DNA from: Pseudanabaena mucicola str. Chao 1806
GTDB taxonomy: Bacteria; Cyanobacteriota; Cyanobacteriia; Pseudanabaenales; Pseudanabaenaceae
Reading direction: 5' to 3'
DNA length: 64,000 bases
NCBI RefSeq assembly: GCF_030323025.1
Contig: NZ_CP097329.1
Span: 1 to 64,000 of the forward strand
The position numbers were made by a program, and so were the translations under genes. Shown piece by piece: positions 8,545-17,924 of the stretch. The notes under the pieces were generated by a model, which made no database searches, was not told the origin of the DNA, and was given only the letters and a program-made list of their open reading frames with translations. The number at the start of each line of letters is the position of its first letter. The stretch's first letter is position 1.

Positions 8545-9387
8545 ATGAAATTTCGTAGTTTTACGAAAGCCATTTTTACATTGTGTATTAGTTTATGTAT
8601 GTTAGTAGCCAGTGGTGTATTTGCTAATACTACTTTTGCGGCTGTCCCCCCAGGTTTGACCTATGACCAAATTGTAAACACTGGCTTAGCCAACAAATGT
8701 GGCGATATTCTGGGAACTTCTCGTGGTGGACGCAACTTTATTCCTATTGGTGTGGGTCAGTCTGTCGAAATTACTGACCTTTGCTTAGAGCCAACATCCT
8801 TCTACGTAAAAGAAGAATCTAACAATAAGCGCAAAAAGCCTGAGTTTGTAGCTAGCAAGTTAATGACTCGTTCTACTTCTAGTCTTGATTTCGTAAAGGC
8901 AACTGTTACTGGTAATAGCGATGGTAGCTTGAGCTTAGTAGAAACTGATGGGCTTGATTATCAACCAATCACTGTCAAAATGCCTGGTGGTGAATTGGTA
9001 GCGATTTTGTTTACCATCAAGGGGTATAAGGCAACTACTAACCCTGGGGTCAATGGTCTAACCACATCCGTTGACTTTGTTGGTACAACTGATGTCCCTA
9101 CTTATCGTGGTTCTGGCTTTATCGATCCTAAGGGTCGTGGTCTAGCGATCGGTTATGATGCTGCTGAAGCTTTACCTGCAAAGCGTAATGCTTTCGATAA
9201 CCGCAGCGTTAAGGATGACTCGACCTCTAAAGGTACTCTATCCTTGCAAATTGCGAAGTTGAATGCGGATACTGGCGAAATTGCTGGTACTTTTGAGACC
9301 GAACAAACATCTGACAATGACCTTGGTGGGGTTGAACCTAAGGAAGTAATCATTCGCGGTGTATTTTACGGTAAAGTTAACGCTTAA
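8545..9387 (+). CDS. psbO: Photosystem II manganese-stabilizing polypeptide
   Basis: 280 aa. Signal peptide about 1-32, with cleavage likely after FANTTFA. The mature start LTYDQIVNTGLANKC, the second cysteine in TDLCLEP, and KGGRGMAIGYD-like FIDPKGRGLAIGYD match PsbO. It is a lumenal beta-barrel that shields and stabilises the Mn4CaO5 oxygen-evolving cluster. AGAAGAGG precedes the ATG. Monocistronic, closed by a strong terminator. Confidence 0.95.
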   Translation: MKFRSFTKAIFTLCISLCMLVASGVFANTTFAAVPPGLTYDQIVNTGLANKCGDILGTSRGGRNFIPIGVGQSVEITDLCLEPTSFYVKEESNNKRKKPEFVASKLMTRSTSSLDFVKATVTGNSDGSLSLVETDGLDYQPITVKMPGGELVAILFTIKGYKATTNPGVNGLTTSVDFVGTTDVPTYRGSGFIDPKGRGLAIGYDAAEALPAKRNAFDNRSVKDDSTSKGTLSLQIAKLNADTGEIAGTFETEQTSDNDLGGVEPKEVIIRGVFYGKVNA

Positions 9388-9397
9388 TTTTATCCCC

Positions 9398-9432
9398 AAA
9401 AAAGAGGATTCCCGTCGGGAATCCTCTTTTTT
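9398..9432. terminator. Bidirectional terminator after psbO
   Basis: AAAAAAGAGGATTCCCG, loop TC, GGGAATCCTCTTTTTT; serves psbO and the convergent peptidase gene. Confidence 0.9.
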
Positions 9433-9434
9433 AG

Positions 9435-11411
9435 TTACTGCAAATGCTTTTTGAAAAAGTCCAGAGTATAGCCAATTTCTAGGACTTGGTTACTGCGTTT
9501 GCTGGAGCCGTGACCTTCATCGGGAAAAATGACGAGCCGTGAGGGAATTTTTTTCTGTTCGAGGATTTTCTGAATTTGGATTGCTTCACCGACGGGAACA
9601 CGCGGATCGTTTGCACCTTGGATGATGAGTAATGGGGCTTTAATGCGATCGCTATAGGTCACTGGTGATAGCTCAATTAAAGCATCCCGATCCTTAACGG
9701 GATCGCCATATTCACTAATTCGTAAAATGCGGCGATAGGGAGCAGTGTTATTTAAAAAAGTGAGTAAATTGCTAATACCGACGATGGATACACCAGCATC
9801 ATAACTACCCGCAAATTTAGACATGCCGATTAGTGCTGAATAGCCGCCATAGCTACCGCCGACGATGCCTATTTTGGGAGTGATGCCGTTGACTTGCCAG
9901 TTTTTGCGGATATAGATTGATGCATCTTCGATGTCGGTGATTACCTTGAGGCGATCACGTCCATTATCCGCATTGAGCCAAGTTTTGCCATAGCCATCAC
10001 TACCGCGCACATTTGGATCGGCAAATACAAAGCCTGCATTCACAAATAATTGGGCATAGCGATTGAACCCTGCGGTACTTTGTCCTTCTGGGCCTCCGTG
10101 AAAATGCACAATTACAGGGCAAGGCTTTTCCAGAGGATTTTGGGGAATATCTTCACATTGGGGTGATCGATAGACAAACATCGGAATTTTTGTCCCATCT
10201 CGCGTGGTGTAGGTTTCTAGCTTAGCGGCTGTAAATTTACTGGTATCAACTTCAGGAGTGCTTGGCAAGACCCATTGCGTCAGTTTTTTCGTCTGCCAAT
10301 CATATACATAGCTAAGTCTTGGAGCTTTGGCAGTTTCTACGCCAATAGTGGTGAAGCGACCATTTCGAGTCGTGTTACCAGTATAAATATGATCTGCATT
10401 CGCAAATTCAGGCAGAGCGATCGCCTCATAGTTATTGGCAGCGATCGCCTTAACCCTTGTGTAACCTCCGTCATTAATTGAGTAGAGAATACGTTGACGT
10501 TGATCATCGATATCAAAGCTCGCCACATCCGCTTTTAGCTCTGGGGTAATGGGTGCAAATTGCTTATTTTTATAACTGTAAAGCCGACGAAACTCACTAA
10601 ATTTGGGAGTTAATACTAAATATTCGTCAGCATTTACGCCATACTGAATGCCATATTCTTCCTTTTCGTTTTGACCAATGAGAGGGGTAGTGGCTCTTGT
10701 TTTAACATCGTATTCGTAATATTCCTGTGATTGGCTACCCGTTGCTTTGGCAAAGAGAAATTTCTCGCGATCACCTGTTTGCGGATTCACATACACATCG
10801 GCAATCCACCAAATCCCGTCGCCGCCAGAAATTGCTACTTTCTTTTTAGTTTGCAAATCGTAGCGATAAATTACATTGGAGTCAGGCTTAACGTCATTGG
10901 CACTGAAATAAATTGTGCGGGAGTCATTGCCAATATATTGGAGTGAGGTACGTACACCTGCGAGGTGCTGGATGACTTCTAACTCCCCGCCATTAGTCGA
11001 TTGCAAATATAGTCCGGGGTTTTCTTCACCTTGGCGATCGCGAGATAGGATCAGATACTTACCATCAGGAGTCATCCCTGCGATCGTTGTGGCATCCTGT
11101 CCTCCCGTCACTTGCACAGGAAATTTTTGTGCCCCATTGAGCCGCCATACCTGCACTGTCCCTGTAATCCCCCAAGTAAAAAACATCCGCTTGCCATCTG
11201 GTGTGACCATCCCTAACCCCGGCGATCGCACATCAAGAATGGACTCAATCGGACGAGTAACGCTAGGAGGCAGTGCTGTTGGTGCATAGCGTTTCAGAAT
11301 TGCAGGATCGAGGCTATCTTTACCTAATCCTGAATATTGCGCCTGAGTAGGTAATACCGCAACTACTAAATTCGTGATAAAGATAAAGATGAGTACAAAT
11401 CTCTTTTTCAT
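9435..11411 (-). CDS. S9 family (prolyl-oligopeptidase-like) serine peptidase, exported
   Basis: 658 aa from the ATG at 11411, which begins a signal peptide (MKKRFVLIFIFITNLVVAV, then LPTQAQ). An upstream in-frame ATG at 11477 would hide that signal. The N-terminal half is a WD/beta-propeller region with repeats such as TPDGKRMFF and TPDGKYLIL. The C-terminal alpha/beta-hydrolase domain has the nucleophile elbow GGSYGG, the Asp in GANDPRVPVGE and the His in DEGHGSSKR. It probably cleaves oligopeptides in the periplasm. Confidence 0.85.
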   Translation of the reverse strand: MKKRFVLIFIFITNLVVAVLPTQAQYSGLGKDSLDPAILKRYAPTALPPSVTRPIESILDVRSPGLGMVTPDGKRMFFTWGITGTVQVWRLNGAQKFPVQVTGGQDATTIAGMTPDGKYLILSRDRQGEENPGLYLQSTNGGELEVIQHLAGVRTSLQYIGNDSRTIYFSANDVKPDSNVIYRYDLQTKKKVAISGGDGIWWIADVYVNPQTGDREKFLFAKATGSQSQEYYEYDVKTRATTPLIGQNEKEEYGIQYGVNADEYLVLTPKFSEFRRLYSYKNKQFAPITPELKADVASFDIDDQRQRILYSINDGGYTRVKAIAANNYEAIALPEFANADHIYTGNTTRNGRFTTIGVETAKAPRLSYVYDWQTKKLTQWVLPSTPEVDTSKFTAAKLETYTTRDGTKIPMFVYRSPQCEDIPQNPLEKPCPVIVHFHGGPEGQSTAGFNRYAQLFVNAGFVFADPNVRGSDGYGKTWLNADNGRDRLKVITDIEDASIYIRKNWQVNGITPKIGIVGGSYGGYSALIGMSKFAGSYDAGVSIVGISNLLTFLNNTAPYRRILRISEYGDPVKDRDALIELSPVTYSDRIKAPLLIIQGANDPRVPVGEAIQIQKILEQKKIPSRLVIFPDEGHGSSKRSNQVLEIGYTLDFFKKHLQ

Positions 11412-12079
11412 ACTTAGATGCATTAACTCAGTTACAGGCTCTACTTTTTTTGGTCGCATCGCAGTTATTGAGGTCATACTAGGCTCTGCTGATGGTTTGA
11501 AAATTTAGCCTAGCTAGTAGAGTAGCTTCTGTGTGCAGCATATATCAATCTAAAGTCGAATTCTTCTAAAACTTGTTATCTGATGGGTAGTGCTGCAAAG
11601 TAATTTTTTTAGTAATTGTGTTGCGGGCATAAAGCGTCCGCAACACAATTACATTTCATGACTACCATCTGATGGTGCATAGAAATTATCGAAGAAATAG
11701 AGCTTACTGCCGCAAAACTAATTCTTCAAGCCGTAATAAAAATGCTTAGTACTGGTGCAGAATTCTTACTTTAAACAAGCACATAGCTATTTTTTTGAGA
11801 TTTAAAGTAGAAATACTCATTCAAATCTGCCATCAAAAAAATTATATATTTTCTTAATGATTAATTTTTGCGATTTTTATTACCAAAACCTTCAAGAAGA
11901 TTGTCATAGAAGCATTACAGGAATCAGTTAAGACATTGTTAAATTAATATTTTATTCGGGATCGCTATAACTCTTTCTCAGCAAGATGTATAAGCTAATT
12001 TACTTCAAAAAGCTACCATTGATAATTGAAGCAATTAATAAATTGCATTTAGTAATTTTGGCAAAGCCAAATAAGATAT
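11412..12079. other. Intergenic region
   Basis: AT-rich DNA between the S9 peptidase and the 94-aa ORF. It contains the dispersed repeat at 11586-11666 and no other ORF or RNA that I can support. Confidence 0.5.
11586..11666. repeat. Second copy of the GGTAGT/ACTACC dispersed repeat
   Basis: 81 bp from GGTAGT to ACTACC. It contains the same core as 1317-1364 in opposite orientation, plus an added arm that makes a long stem (AGTAATTGTGTTGC with GCAACACAATTAC). Confidence 0.6.
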
Positions 12080-12364
12080 ATGGACTCTTCAGGTAATTCC
12101 ATTACAGCTTGTAAATTGTGTCAGCATTACAATCCTGAAGGAAGAAGGGGTGGTTTTTGTGGAAGATTAGCTGTTCCTGTTAGCGCTACGTGGGATGCAT
12201 GTAGTTTAGCAGCTCATCCTTTTGAGCCATCTTGGCAACCTACCGATGAATTTAGCTCATATTTACATGATGCTCTCTATGAAAATCTGACAATTAGCCA
12301 TCACGCAGAAATGTCAGAAATGCAGGAGACTTCTGGGCGATCACTTAGTTTTTTGGAATGTTAA
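12080..12364 (+). CDS. Small cysteine-containing protein, unknown function
   Basis: 94 aa. Four cysteines are arranged as CKLCQHYN, GGFCGRL and WDACSLA, which could bind a metal. The C-terminal part is acidic and Met/Ser-rich. No signal peptide. Proteins of this pattern occur in cyanobacteria without known function. It lies upstream of comM in the same direction but is separated by a hairpin. Confidence 0.55.
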   Translation: MDSSGNSITACKLCQHYNPEGRRGGFCGRLAVPVSATWDACSLAAHPFEPSWQPTDEFSSYLHDALYENLTISHHAEMSEMQETSGRSLSFLEC

Positions 12365-12779
12365 CTGAGCAAATATTATTATTTATAAGCTGTTGCTGAT
12401 TAGTTTGGATTAAGTATTAGTACGTATTACTAGTACTTAGTCTCAGGCATATTTGAAAATATTTACCTAAAATACTGAATAAAGTTGAATAAATCATGGT
12501 TGTTGCCAATTTATTCAACTTTATTTACTAGTTTAAATGACTATGCTGGTATTACAAACTGTTAAAGTTTGAAAAATTTTTTGAAGATTTTGCTTTGCCA
12601 TACTTTTAAAAACTTTCTGGTTTTAACTTAAATCAGCGCTCTGTAATAGGCACTAAGCTGGCTACCTCAATTAGTAAAGTGAATAAATTAGGAATGATTG
12701 CGGGGTAACTAGCCTTACAAAGCTCTGTATGTTACGCTAAATCAATAATATTTTATAAAAGTTAGTTTTATAGGACAAC
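12365..12779. other. Intergenic region upstream of comM
   Basis: 415 bp, AT-rich. The only clear structure is the hairpin at 12478-12525. The comM promoter is presumably within 12550-12779, but no box is convincing. Confidence 0.4.
12478..12525 (+). terminator. Long AT-rich hairpin
   Basis: AATAAAGTTGAATAAAT pairs with its near-perfect complement 14 nt downstream. Likely ends transcription of the 94-aa gene. Confidence 0.5.
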
Positions 12780-13687
12780 GTGCTAGCTAGGGTTTGGAGT
12801 GCCACAATTTTAGGCATCGATGCAGTTCAGGTAGGCGTAGAAGTAGATGTATCGGGTGGATTACCTGGCATCACCCTAGTAGGGTTGCCTGATACAGCCG
12901 TACAAGAAAGTCGTGAACGGGTAAAAGCTGCTATCAAAAATGCAGGATACGCTTTCCCGATGCGAAAAATTGTGATTAATCTCACTCCAGCCGATCTCCG
13001 CAAAGAGGGACCCATCTTCGACTTACCAATTAGTATTGGTATTTTGGCTGCTTCCGAACAAGTTGATCCTCAATTATTAGGTGATCACTTATTTTTAGGT
13101 GAAGTCTCTCTCGATGGTTCCCTGCGACCTGTATCAGGCGTACTACCGATTGCGGCGGCGGCGAAGCAATTAGGCATGATTGGGATCGTTGTGCCTAAAG
13201 AAAATGCTCAAGAAGCGGCATTGGTCAAAGATTTAGCAGTGTATGGATTACAAAGTATTAGCGAGGTTGGTGATTTTCTAGCGCATCCCGAAAAATATCA
13301 ACCCGTAGTCGCCATCCCTGAAATGAAATGGCTTGATAGCGACTTTAAGTTGGATTTAAAAGATGTCAAAGGTCAGCAACATGCTCGCCGCGCCCTAGAA
13401 ATCGCCGCTGCTGGTGGACATAATTTAATTTTTGTTGGTCCCCCAGGTTCTGGCAAAACTCTATTAGCAAGACGCTTACCCAGTATTTTGCCAAATATGA
13501 GTTTTGACGAAGCACTAGAAGTCACTAGAATTCATTCGGTAGCAGGGCTATTAAAAGGTAAAGGGTTAATTAGTGATCGTCCCTTTCGTAGTCCTCATCA
13601 TTCTGCATCAGGTCCATCACTCGTAGGCGGTGGCAGTTTCCCCCGTCCAGGAGAGATAACTTTAGCGACAAACGGGGTGCTTTTTTT
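12780..13687 (+). pseudogene. comM: comM/yifB Mg-chelatase-like ATPase, 5' half, interrupted by the element
   Basis: The GTG start at 12780 gives MLARVWSATILGIDAVQVGV, the normal ComM N-terminus. Present are the N-terminal S5-like fold and the Walker A GPPGSGKT (about 220-227). The reading frame reaches GVLFL and is then broken at the Walker B aspartate. The element contributes NK and a stop at 13695-13697. The missing half begins at 59067. ComM is a hexameric AAA+ branch-migration helicase that promotes integration of transforming DNA. As integrated, the protein lacks Walker B and the sensor regions and should be inactive. Confidence 0.92.
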
Positions 13688-13711
13688 AAACAAGTAGACA
13701 ATACAGAGTTT
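13683..13711. other. attL: left boundary of the integrated element
   Basis: The comM T-tract (TTTTT at 13683-13687, shared with 59062-59066) is followed by AAAC and then the 20-bp terminal repeat AAGTAGACAATACAGAGTTT (13692-13711). The perfect reverse complement is at 59041-59060. The recombinase gene starts 29 bp further in. Confidence 0.85.
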
Positions 13712-13740
13712 AATATAACACTAGGGTTTTACTTAGTTTT

Positions 13741-15186
13741 ATGAAAATTGGATACGCAAGAGTTAGCACAAGAGAGCAATCGGAAAACAGCCATGCCCTT
13801 GAACAGCAGATAGCAAGATTAAAGGCGGCTGGGGCAACTGAAATATATAGTGATGTCGAATCTGGCTCTAAAAACTCGCGCCCGAAGTTTAAGCAATTAA
13901 TTGCCGATTGTAAGCTAGGCAGAATTTCTGAGGTAATTGTAACGCGCTTAGATCGACTTACGAGATCGTTGGTTACTCTCCGCAAAACAATCGATCAACT
14001 CAAAGATGCAGGTGTAAGTTTAGTGGCTCTTGATGACAGCATAGATACTTCGACAGCAGTAGGAAAATTTCATTTGAATATGCTAGGTAGTCTTGCGGAG
14101 ATGGAGGTCGATCGCCTATCAGAAAGAGTTCGGCATGGCTGGAAGCATCTAAGGGATCGCAAAGTTGCCATGAATCCACCTTTTGGCTATTGCAAAATCA
14201 ATGATAAACACACACTCGATCATCAAAAATTCTTATGTTTACTTAGCGATCGTACTGAATTATCAAAAGCCGAAATTGCTCAAGATATTATCAATGCCTT
14301 TTTCCAAGAGCGATCGCTACGTGGCTGCCTCAGAGTAATCAATCCTAAGTATGGAATTTTTACGAGTGCCAATAATAATCATGGCGAAAATATTGGCGGT
14401 GTAACTGCAAGGGGACTTTTTAGATTTTCGATAACTGGCTTGAAAGATTGGCTGATTAATCCCGTTTTACAAGGGCATCTTTGCTATTTGAAAAAAAGAA
14501 ATGGACAAAGACTGGACCGATCGCAGTGGCAGATCTTTAGGAATACCCATGAAGCTTTGATTACTGAACAACAATCAAGGGAAATTGATGAGATTCTTGC
14601 ACACAATAGGCAAGTTCGCGGCTATGGCACACAAGCGCAAAGATTCCCTTTATCAGGGTTGGTATTTTGTGCCGAATGCCGAGCCGCTTGCTACTCCTGT
14701 GCAAGCAGGATTGGGACAAGCAAAACCGAATTTCACTATTATTTCCAATGCAAAAATGCCCAAACAAGATCCTGCAATAATCGCAAGTTAGTCCGACAAG
14801 AAAAATGCGAAGCGGCGGCGATCGCATCTCTAACCCAACGTGCTAGCCAAATTGCCGATATTGCCGAACTTCCACTAGAACGAGTTGAGCCTGTGGAGTT
14901 GCGAGAATTGCGTGGTCAATTGGCTGTCTTGGAAAATCTCGGATACAATCCTGCGATCGCCACAGCAAAGGAACAACTTAGGGCGCAAATTAGCAACTTA
15001 GAGTATGGGCTGACTGTGGGCGCAAACATTGACACCAAGCTAAGGGATGCTCTGATCGATACCTTTGGTAACCCAGTATATTTTTCCTCACTTCCCCTAG
15101 ATGAAAAAAAAGCGATCTATCGGGCTTTGATAGATCGCATAGTGGTTAAGGATGGTGGGGTGGTGAGTGTGGAATTAAAGATTTAG
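13741..15186 (+). CDS. Large serine recombinase (integrase/excisionase), XisF-like
   Basis: 481 aa. The N-terminal resolvase domain begins MKIGYARVSTREQ with the nucleophile Ser9, and contains RLDRLTRS and GSLAEMEVDRLSERVR. A recombinase domain follows (about 155-260), then a zinc ribbon with paired cysteines (FCAEC, YSC, FQCKN, RSCNN, about 310-350) and a C-terminal coiled region. Such enzymes join attP and attB through a 2-bp-overlap double-strand break; XisF of Nostoc is the cyanobacterial precedent. Its position 29 bp inside attL makes it the enzyme that moves this element. No separate directionality factor is recognised. Confidence 0.9.
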   Translation: MKIGYARVSTREQSENSHALEQQIARLKAAGATEIYSDVESGSKNSRPKFKQLIADCKLGRISEVIVTRLDRLTRSLVTLRKTIDQLKDAGVSLVALDDSIDTSTAVGKFHLNMLGSLAEMEVDRLSERVRHGWKHLRDRKVAMNPPFGYCKINDKHTLDHQKFLCLLSDRTELSKAEIAQDIINAFFQERSLRGCLRVINPKYGIFTSANNNHGENIGGVTARGLFRFSITGLKDWLINPVLQGHLCYLKKRNGQRLDRSQWQIFRNTHEALITEQQSREIDEILAHNRQVRGYGTQAQRFPLSGLVFCAECRAACYSCASRIGTSKTEFHYYFQCKNAQTRSCNNRKLVRQEKCEAAAIASLTQRASQIADIAELPLERVEPVELRELRGQLAVLENLGYNPAIATAKEQLRAQISNLEYGLTVGANIDTKLRDALIDTFGNPVYFSSLPLDEKKAIYRALIDRIVVKDGGVVSVELKI

Positions 15187-15407
15187 TCATCATCGCGCTG
15201 ATCGTAATAACTCTCTGGCAATCCGTTATCAGATACATATTTATTTAGGGCTTCAATAAATTCGGGACTGGGCTTTATACGAAGATCATTCCACTTGATC
15301 AATACTCCCTTGAATGGCAGACCGTGGGTGTTCTCGAAAAACTCTACCAATTCCTGCCAGTTGTTAAAGCCGTCATCTTTTGCAAAGCTATTTAATTTCC
15401 ACATCAT
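15183..15407 (-). CDS. Small hypothetical protein
   Basis: 74 aa, MMWKLNSFAKDDGFNNWQEL onward. No recognised family; no membrane segment. The start lies inside the end of the ASCH gene (20-bp overlap), as expected in a tight operon. Its 3' end overlaps the recombinase stop by 4 bp, convergently. Confidence 0.5.
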   Translation of the reverse strand: MMWKLNSFAKDDGFNNWQELVEFFENTHGLPFKGVLIKWNDLRIKPSPEFIEALNKYVSDNGLPESYYDQRDDD

Positions 15408-15582
15408 AGGTTTTTACACAAGTAGCCTCACCCAACTTCTCACGCTGTGGCGATCGCTGTTTCCACCATAGATAAAGTGTTTCACCAACTTTAATCGGAT
15501 CTTTACGAACTGCCCTGATGGTTTGACACTTCGCGCCGCTTAGAATCTGTTCGCGAAATACCGAAAATGATATACCAGCCAT
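15388..15582 (-). CDS. ASCH-domain-like small protein
   Basis: 64 aa from the ATG at 15582, which has AGAGGA upstream. SFSVFREQILSGAKCQTIR and VGETLYLWWKQRSPQREKLG follow the ASCH fold pattern (conserved SGxKxxTIR and GdxlxLW). ASCH proteins bind or hydrolyse nucleic-acid bases and are common on phages and mobile elements. It starts 2 bp after the zinc-ribbon ORF stops. Confidence 0.6.
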   Translation of the reverse strand: MAGISFSVFREQILSGAKCQTIRAVRKDPIKVGETLYLWWKQRSPQREKLGEATCVKTYDVEIK

Positions 15583-15584
15583 GT

Positions 15585-15737
15585 CTATAAATCCTCTGTA
15601 TGATTGCAGTTTCCACATTTCCAATGCTTACCAGTGAAGTCGGACTTCAGTTCTTTGAACATCATGCGATCACACTGGGGGCATTTTTTTAAGGAGCTTG
15701 TGAGGTCAATATGTCCTCTGAATTTTGGTCTACGCAT
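15585..15737 (-). CDS. Small zinc-ribbon protein
   Basis: 50 aa, too short for most gene finders. It starts MRRPKFRGHIDLTSSL, then CPQC and, 24 residues later, CGNC: two CxxC knuckles of a zinc ribbon. The start context AAAACCTATG matches neighbouring starts. Possibly DNA- or RNA-binding. Confidence 0.6.
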   Translation of the reverse strand: MRRPKFRGHIDLTSSLKKCPQCDRMMFKELKSDFTGKHWKCGNCNHTEDL

Positions 15738-15742
15738 AGGTT

Positions 15743-15913
15743 TTAAAAAAGTGATTGTTGTTTAGATGTACTCGTAAATTCCTGAATAGCTTGATCAACC
15801 TCAAGCTCTGCGGCTTTAGATTGACGCAAAATGTCGATGCTTTTGGATTTGAAATACTGCTTTTGCAGCGATCGCATCTTGGCAACGAGTTCGATAAATT
15901 CTTGACGTGTCAT
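15743..15913 (-). CDS. Small hypothetical protein
   Basis: 56 aa from the ATG at 15913, 2 nt after the methyltransferase stop; an in-frame ATG at 15937 is also possible. Helical and charged (RQEFIELVAKMRSLQKQYF). No recognised domain. Same direction as its neighbours. Confidence 0.45.
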   Translation of the reverse strand: MTRQEFIELVAKMRSLQKQYFKSKSIDILRQSKAAELEVDQAIQEFTSTSKQQSLF

Positions 15914-15917
15914 AGGT

Positions 15918-17924
15918 TTAAAAGGGGATTTCGTCATAGGTTTCACGGGCTGGCTGTGGGAAAGTTTGATCAATCACTTGTTTGCACCTCTCAATAAGAA
16001 ATTCTTCAAGATCGGCTTCAGTTTCATAGACCGAACCATTAAACAAAACTCTTGCTCCAAACCAGTGATCAACTTGGTAAATAGCGATATTGCGCCTTCT
16101 ATATGTAACTGTGTGCAAATAAATCCAATCGTCATTCATGATTTCACCTAGTTTTTTAATTTCTCTCTCAACTTTTCGCAGTTCTTGACCTGCTCTGTGT
16201 TGGGCGATCGCTGAGATATGGTCTTTACTGCCAACCTCACCGATGTACCGTGAGTGTTTTCCACCCAGCCATTCGTGAGGCTTATCAGCCTTCCAGACAG
16301 CTTGATCGAAGTTCCGTTTAGAAGGTCGAGATTTTTCGATCCAAACTCCTTTGGGTGATGCACCTATAGCAACTAGGCGATCGCGTTCGGCTTGCAGATG
16401 CTTGAGGCGTTCTAGTGGAAAATCATTTTGTGAAGTTTCCACTAGAACCGATCGCTTAGGCTCATCCATGCGTAAACCCGCAACGGGTAACTTAGGTTCT
16501 GTGGATATCTCCTCAATGCTAGGTACGAAATTATCCAGAAATGCTTTCAACTTCCGCACTTCCGCATGAGGTTTTTTGATTTCCGCGATTACTTCCGCAG
16601 TGAGCAATTCCACCGCTTCGTTATGCTTGCCATCTCTCGCAAATACCAAAGCATGACCAAGGGCATTGACCGCAAAAATGGGTAAGTACCGTCCCGAATA
16701 CCAATCACAGATAGGCTTGAGCAGATCATAAAGTTCACGATTTTCTGCAATTTGAATAGGCGATCGCACAGCAGATTCAAATTCAATTTGCTTTGCATTA
16801 ATCGTCTCTACGATCAACGCTTCGCCACTAATCGAGATTGCAAAATTATCTTTACGGATTGGTTGGACCGCATTACCTAAATTCGCTAGAGCTTCGGCAA
16901 ATTCTAAGGGGCGATCGCCAAAGTAAAACAAGGTCTGGTCATGCTCATTGCCCGATCTTTTCTTCCCATTTTTGTACTCAATTTCTGAGTAGGGATTGTA
17001 GAAAGGTATGCGCTTGTTTGGATGTAGATAAGCCGTGCAAGCATCCATACATTTGTGGAACCATTTGGCACTCGTGGAACTATTCACAAGCAGTAAGGTT
17101 TCGCCAATGTGGATATACGAAAGAATTTTGTCAATAATTCCATCGTTTGCAAGTTTTCTATAAGGGGGATTGCACCATTTACGCTTAAAGCTAGACCAGT
17201 CCTTGCTTAAGGCGTTGTCTTCTTTAGTCCAGAACACCTCTGCTCTAACCGTCCTTTGCGCGATCGCATTTGTAAACGGATCAAGATCGAAACCTCCTAA
17301 GAAATCTCGGCATAAGTCCAATACATAGGCTGGTGTATAGCACTCGTTACCCTTTTCGCCATCTGGAATCTCGTAATCAAAAGGTAATTCGATTTGAGAT
17401 TTTAAGTACTCCTCTCTAGCCTTAGCGATCGCAGCTTCTTCTTCAGCAAGAATTTCTTCCTGTGATTTTTTAGGCTTAGGGGAATAATTAGGATCGCAGT
17501 GGTGAAGCCGTCCGATGGGGACGATCACTGTGCGATCGCCTACAGATACAAGCGCTTTGCCTCTAGAGATTTTGTTAATAACGCCTGTGTTATCTGGATT
17601 CTCTTGATAGACGCGATCGCCTACTTTGAATTGTGGTTCTAGTGGAGTTTCTGTTTTACTCTCTTCCACTAGAACAGACGCGGCTGCACGTTCGATAATC
17701 TTGCAGATACTAGGATCAAAGAATCCTTGCTTCCCATTATCAAGCTCAACCAACCACGCAACCCGATCAGCCACACCTTTAACGGGTACAGCCTTTAAAA
17801 ATCTGCCTTCGCGAACTAGGCAATTTAGCCTGTAATTCCCGAAATTGGCATCTTCCACAATGCGATCGCCCACATGGGGTTGCATGATTTCAATCGCAAT
17901 CGGTAGTTCAATTTCCGTAATCAT
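15918..17924 (-). CDS. Phage-type DNA N6-adenine methyltransferase with N-terminal extension
   Basis: 668 aa. The central part has FDLDPFTN and, about 40 residues on, WCNPPYRK, the SAM-binding and catalytic motifs of the phage/plasmid Dam-like DNA_N-6-adenine-MTase family. These normally span 150-200 aa, so this protein is much larger. The N-terminal 160 residues contain two small-barrel-like segments (VGDRVYQENPDNTGVI). A charged helical region and a C-terminal domain (DDWIYLHTVTYRRRNIAIYQV) follow. It may protect the element from restriction. Two 40-bp TTCCACTAGAAC hairpins lie inside the frame (16409-16448, 17636-17675). Confidence 0.75.
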   Translation of the reverse strand: MITEIELPIAIEIMQPHVGDRIVEDANFGNYRLNCLVREGRFLKAVPVKGVADRVAWLVELDNGKQGFFDPSICKIIERAAASVLVEESKTETPLEPQFKVGDRVYQENPDNTGVINKISRGKALVSVGDRTVIVPIGRLHHCDPNYSPKPKKSQEEILAEEEAAIAKAREEYLKSQIELPFDYEIPDGEKGNECYTPAYVLDLCRDFLGGFDLDPFTNAIAQRTVRAEVFWTKEDNALSKDWSSFKRKWCNPPYRKLANDGIIDKILSYIHIGETLLLVNSSTSAKWFHKCMDACTAYLHPNKRIPFYNPYSEIEYKNGKKRSGNEHDQTLFYFGDRPLEFAEALANLGNAVQPIRKDNFAISISGEALIVETINAKQIEFESAVRSPIQIAENRELYDLLKPICDWYSGRYLPIFAVNALGHALVFARDGKHNEAVELLTAEVIAEIKKPHAEVRKLKAFLDNFVPSIEEISTEPKLPVAGLRMDEPKRSVLVETSQNDFPLERLKHLQAERDRLVAIGASPKGVWIEKSRPSKRNFDQAVWKADKPHEWLGGKHSRYIGEVGSKDHISAIAQHRAGQELRKVEREIKKLGEIMNDDWIYLHTVTYRRRNIAIYQVDHWFGARVLFNGSVYETEADLEEFLIERCKQVIDQTFPQPARETYDEIPF
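16409..16448. repeat. Inverted pair of the element dodecamer, inside the methyltransferase gene
   Basis: GTTCTAGTGGAAA and its exact complement TTTCCACTAGAAC, 14 nt apart. Encodes VLVETSQNDFPLE in the gene's frame. Confidence 0.85.
17636..17675. repeat. Inverted pair of the element dodecamer, second copy in the methyltransferase gene
   Basis: GTTCTAGTGGA and TCCACTAGAAC, 18 nt apart; same 40-bp total. Encodes VLVEESKTETPLE. Confidence 0.85.
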
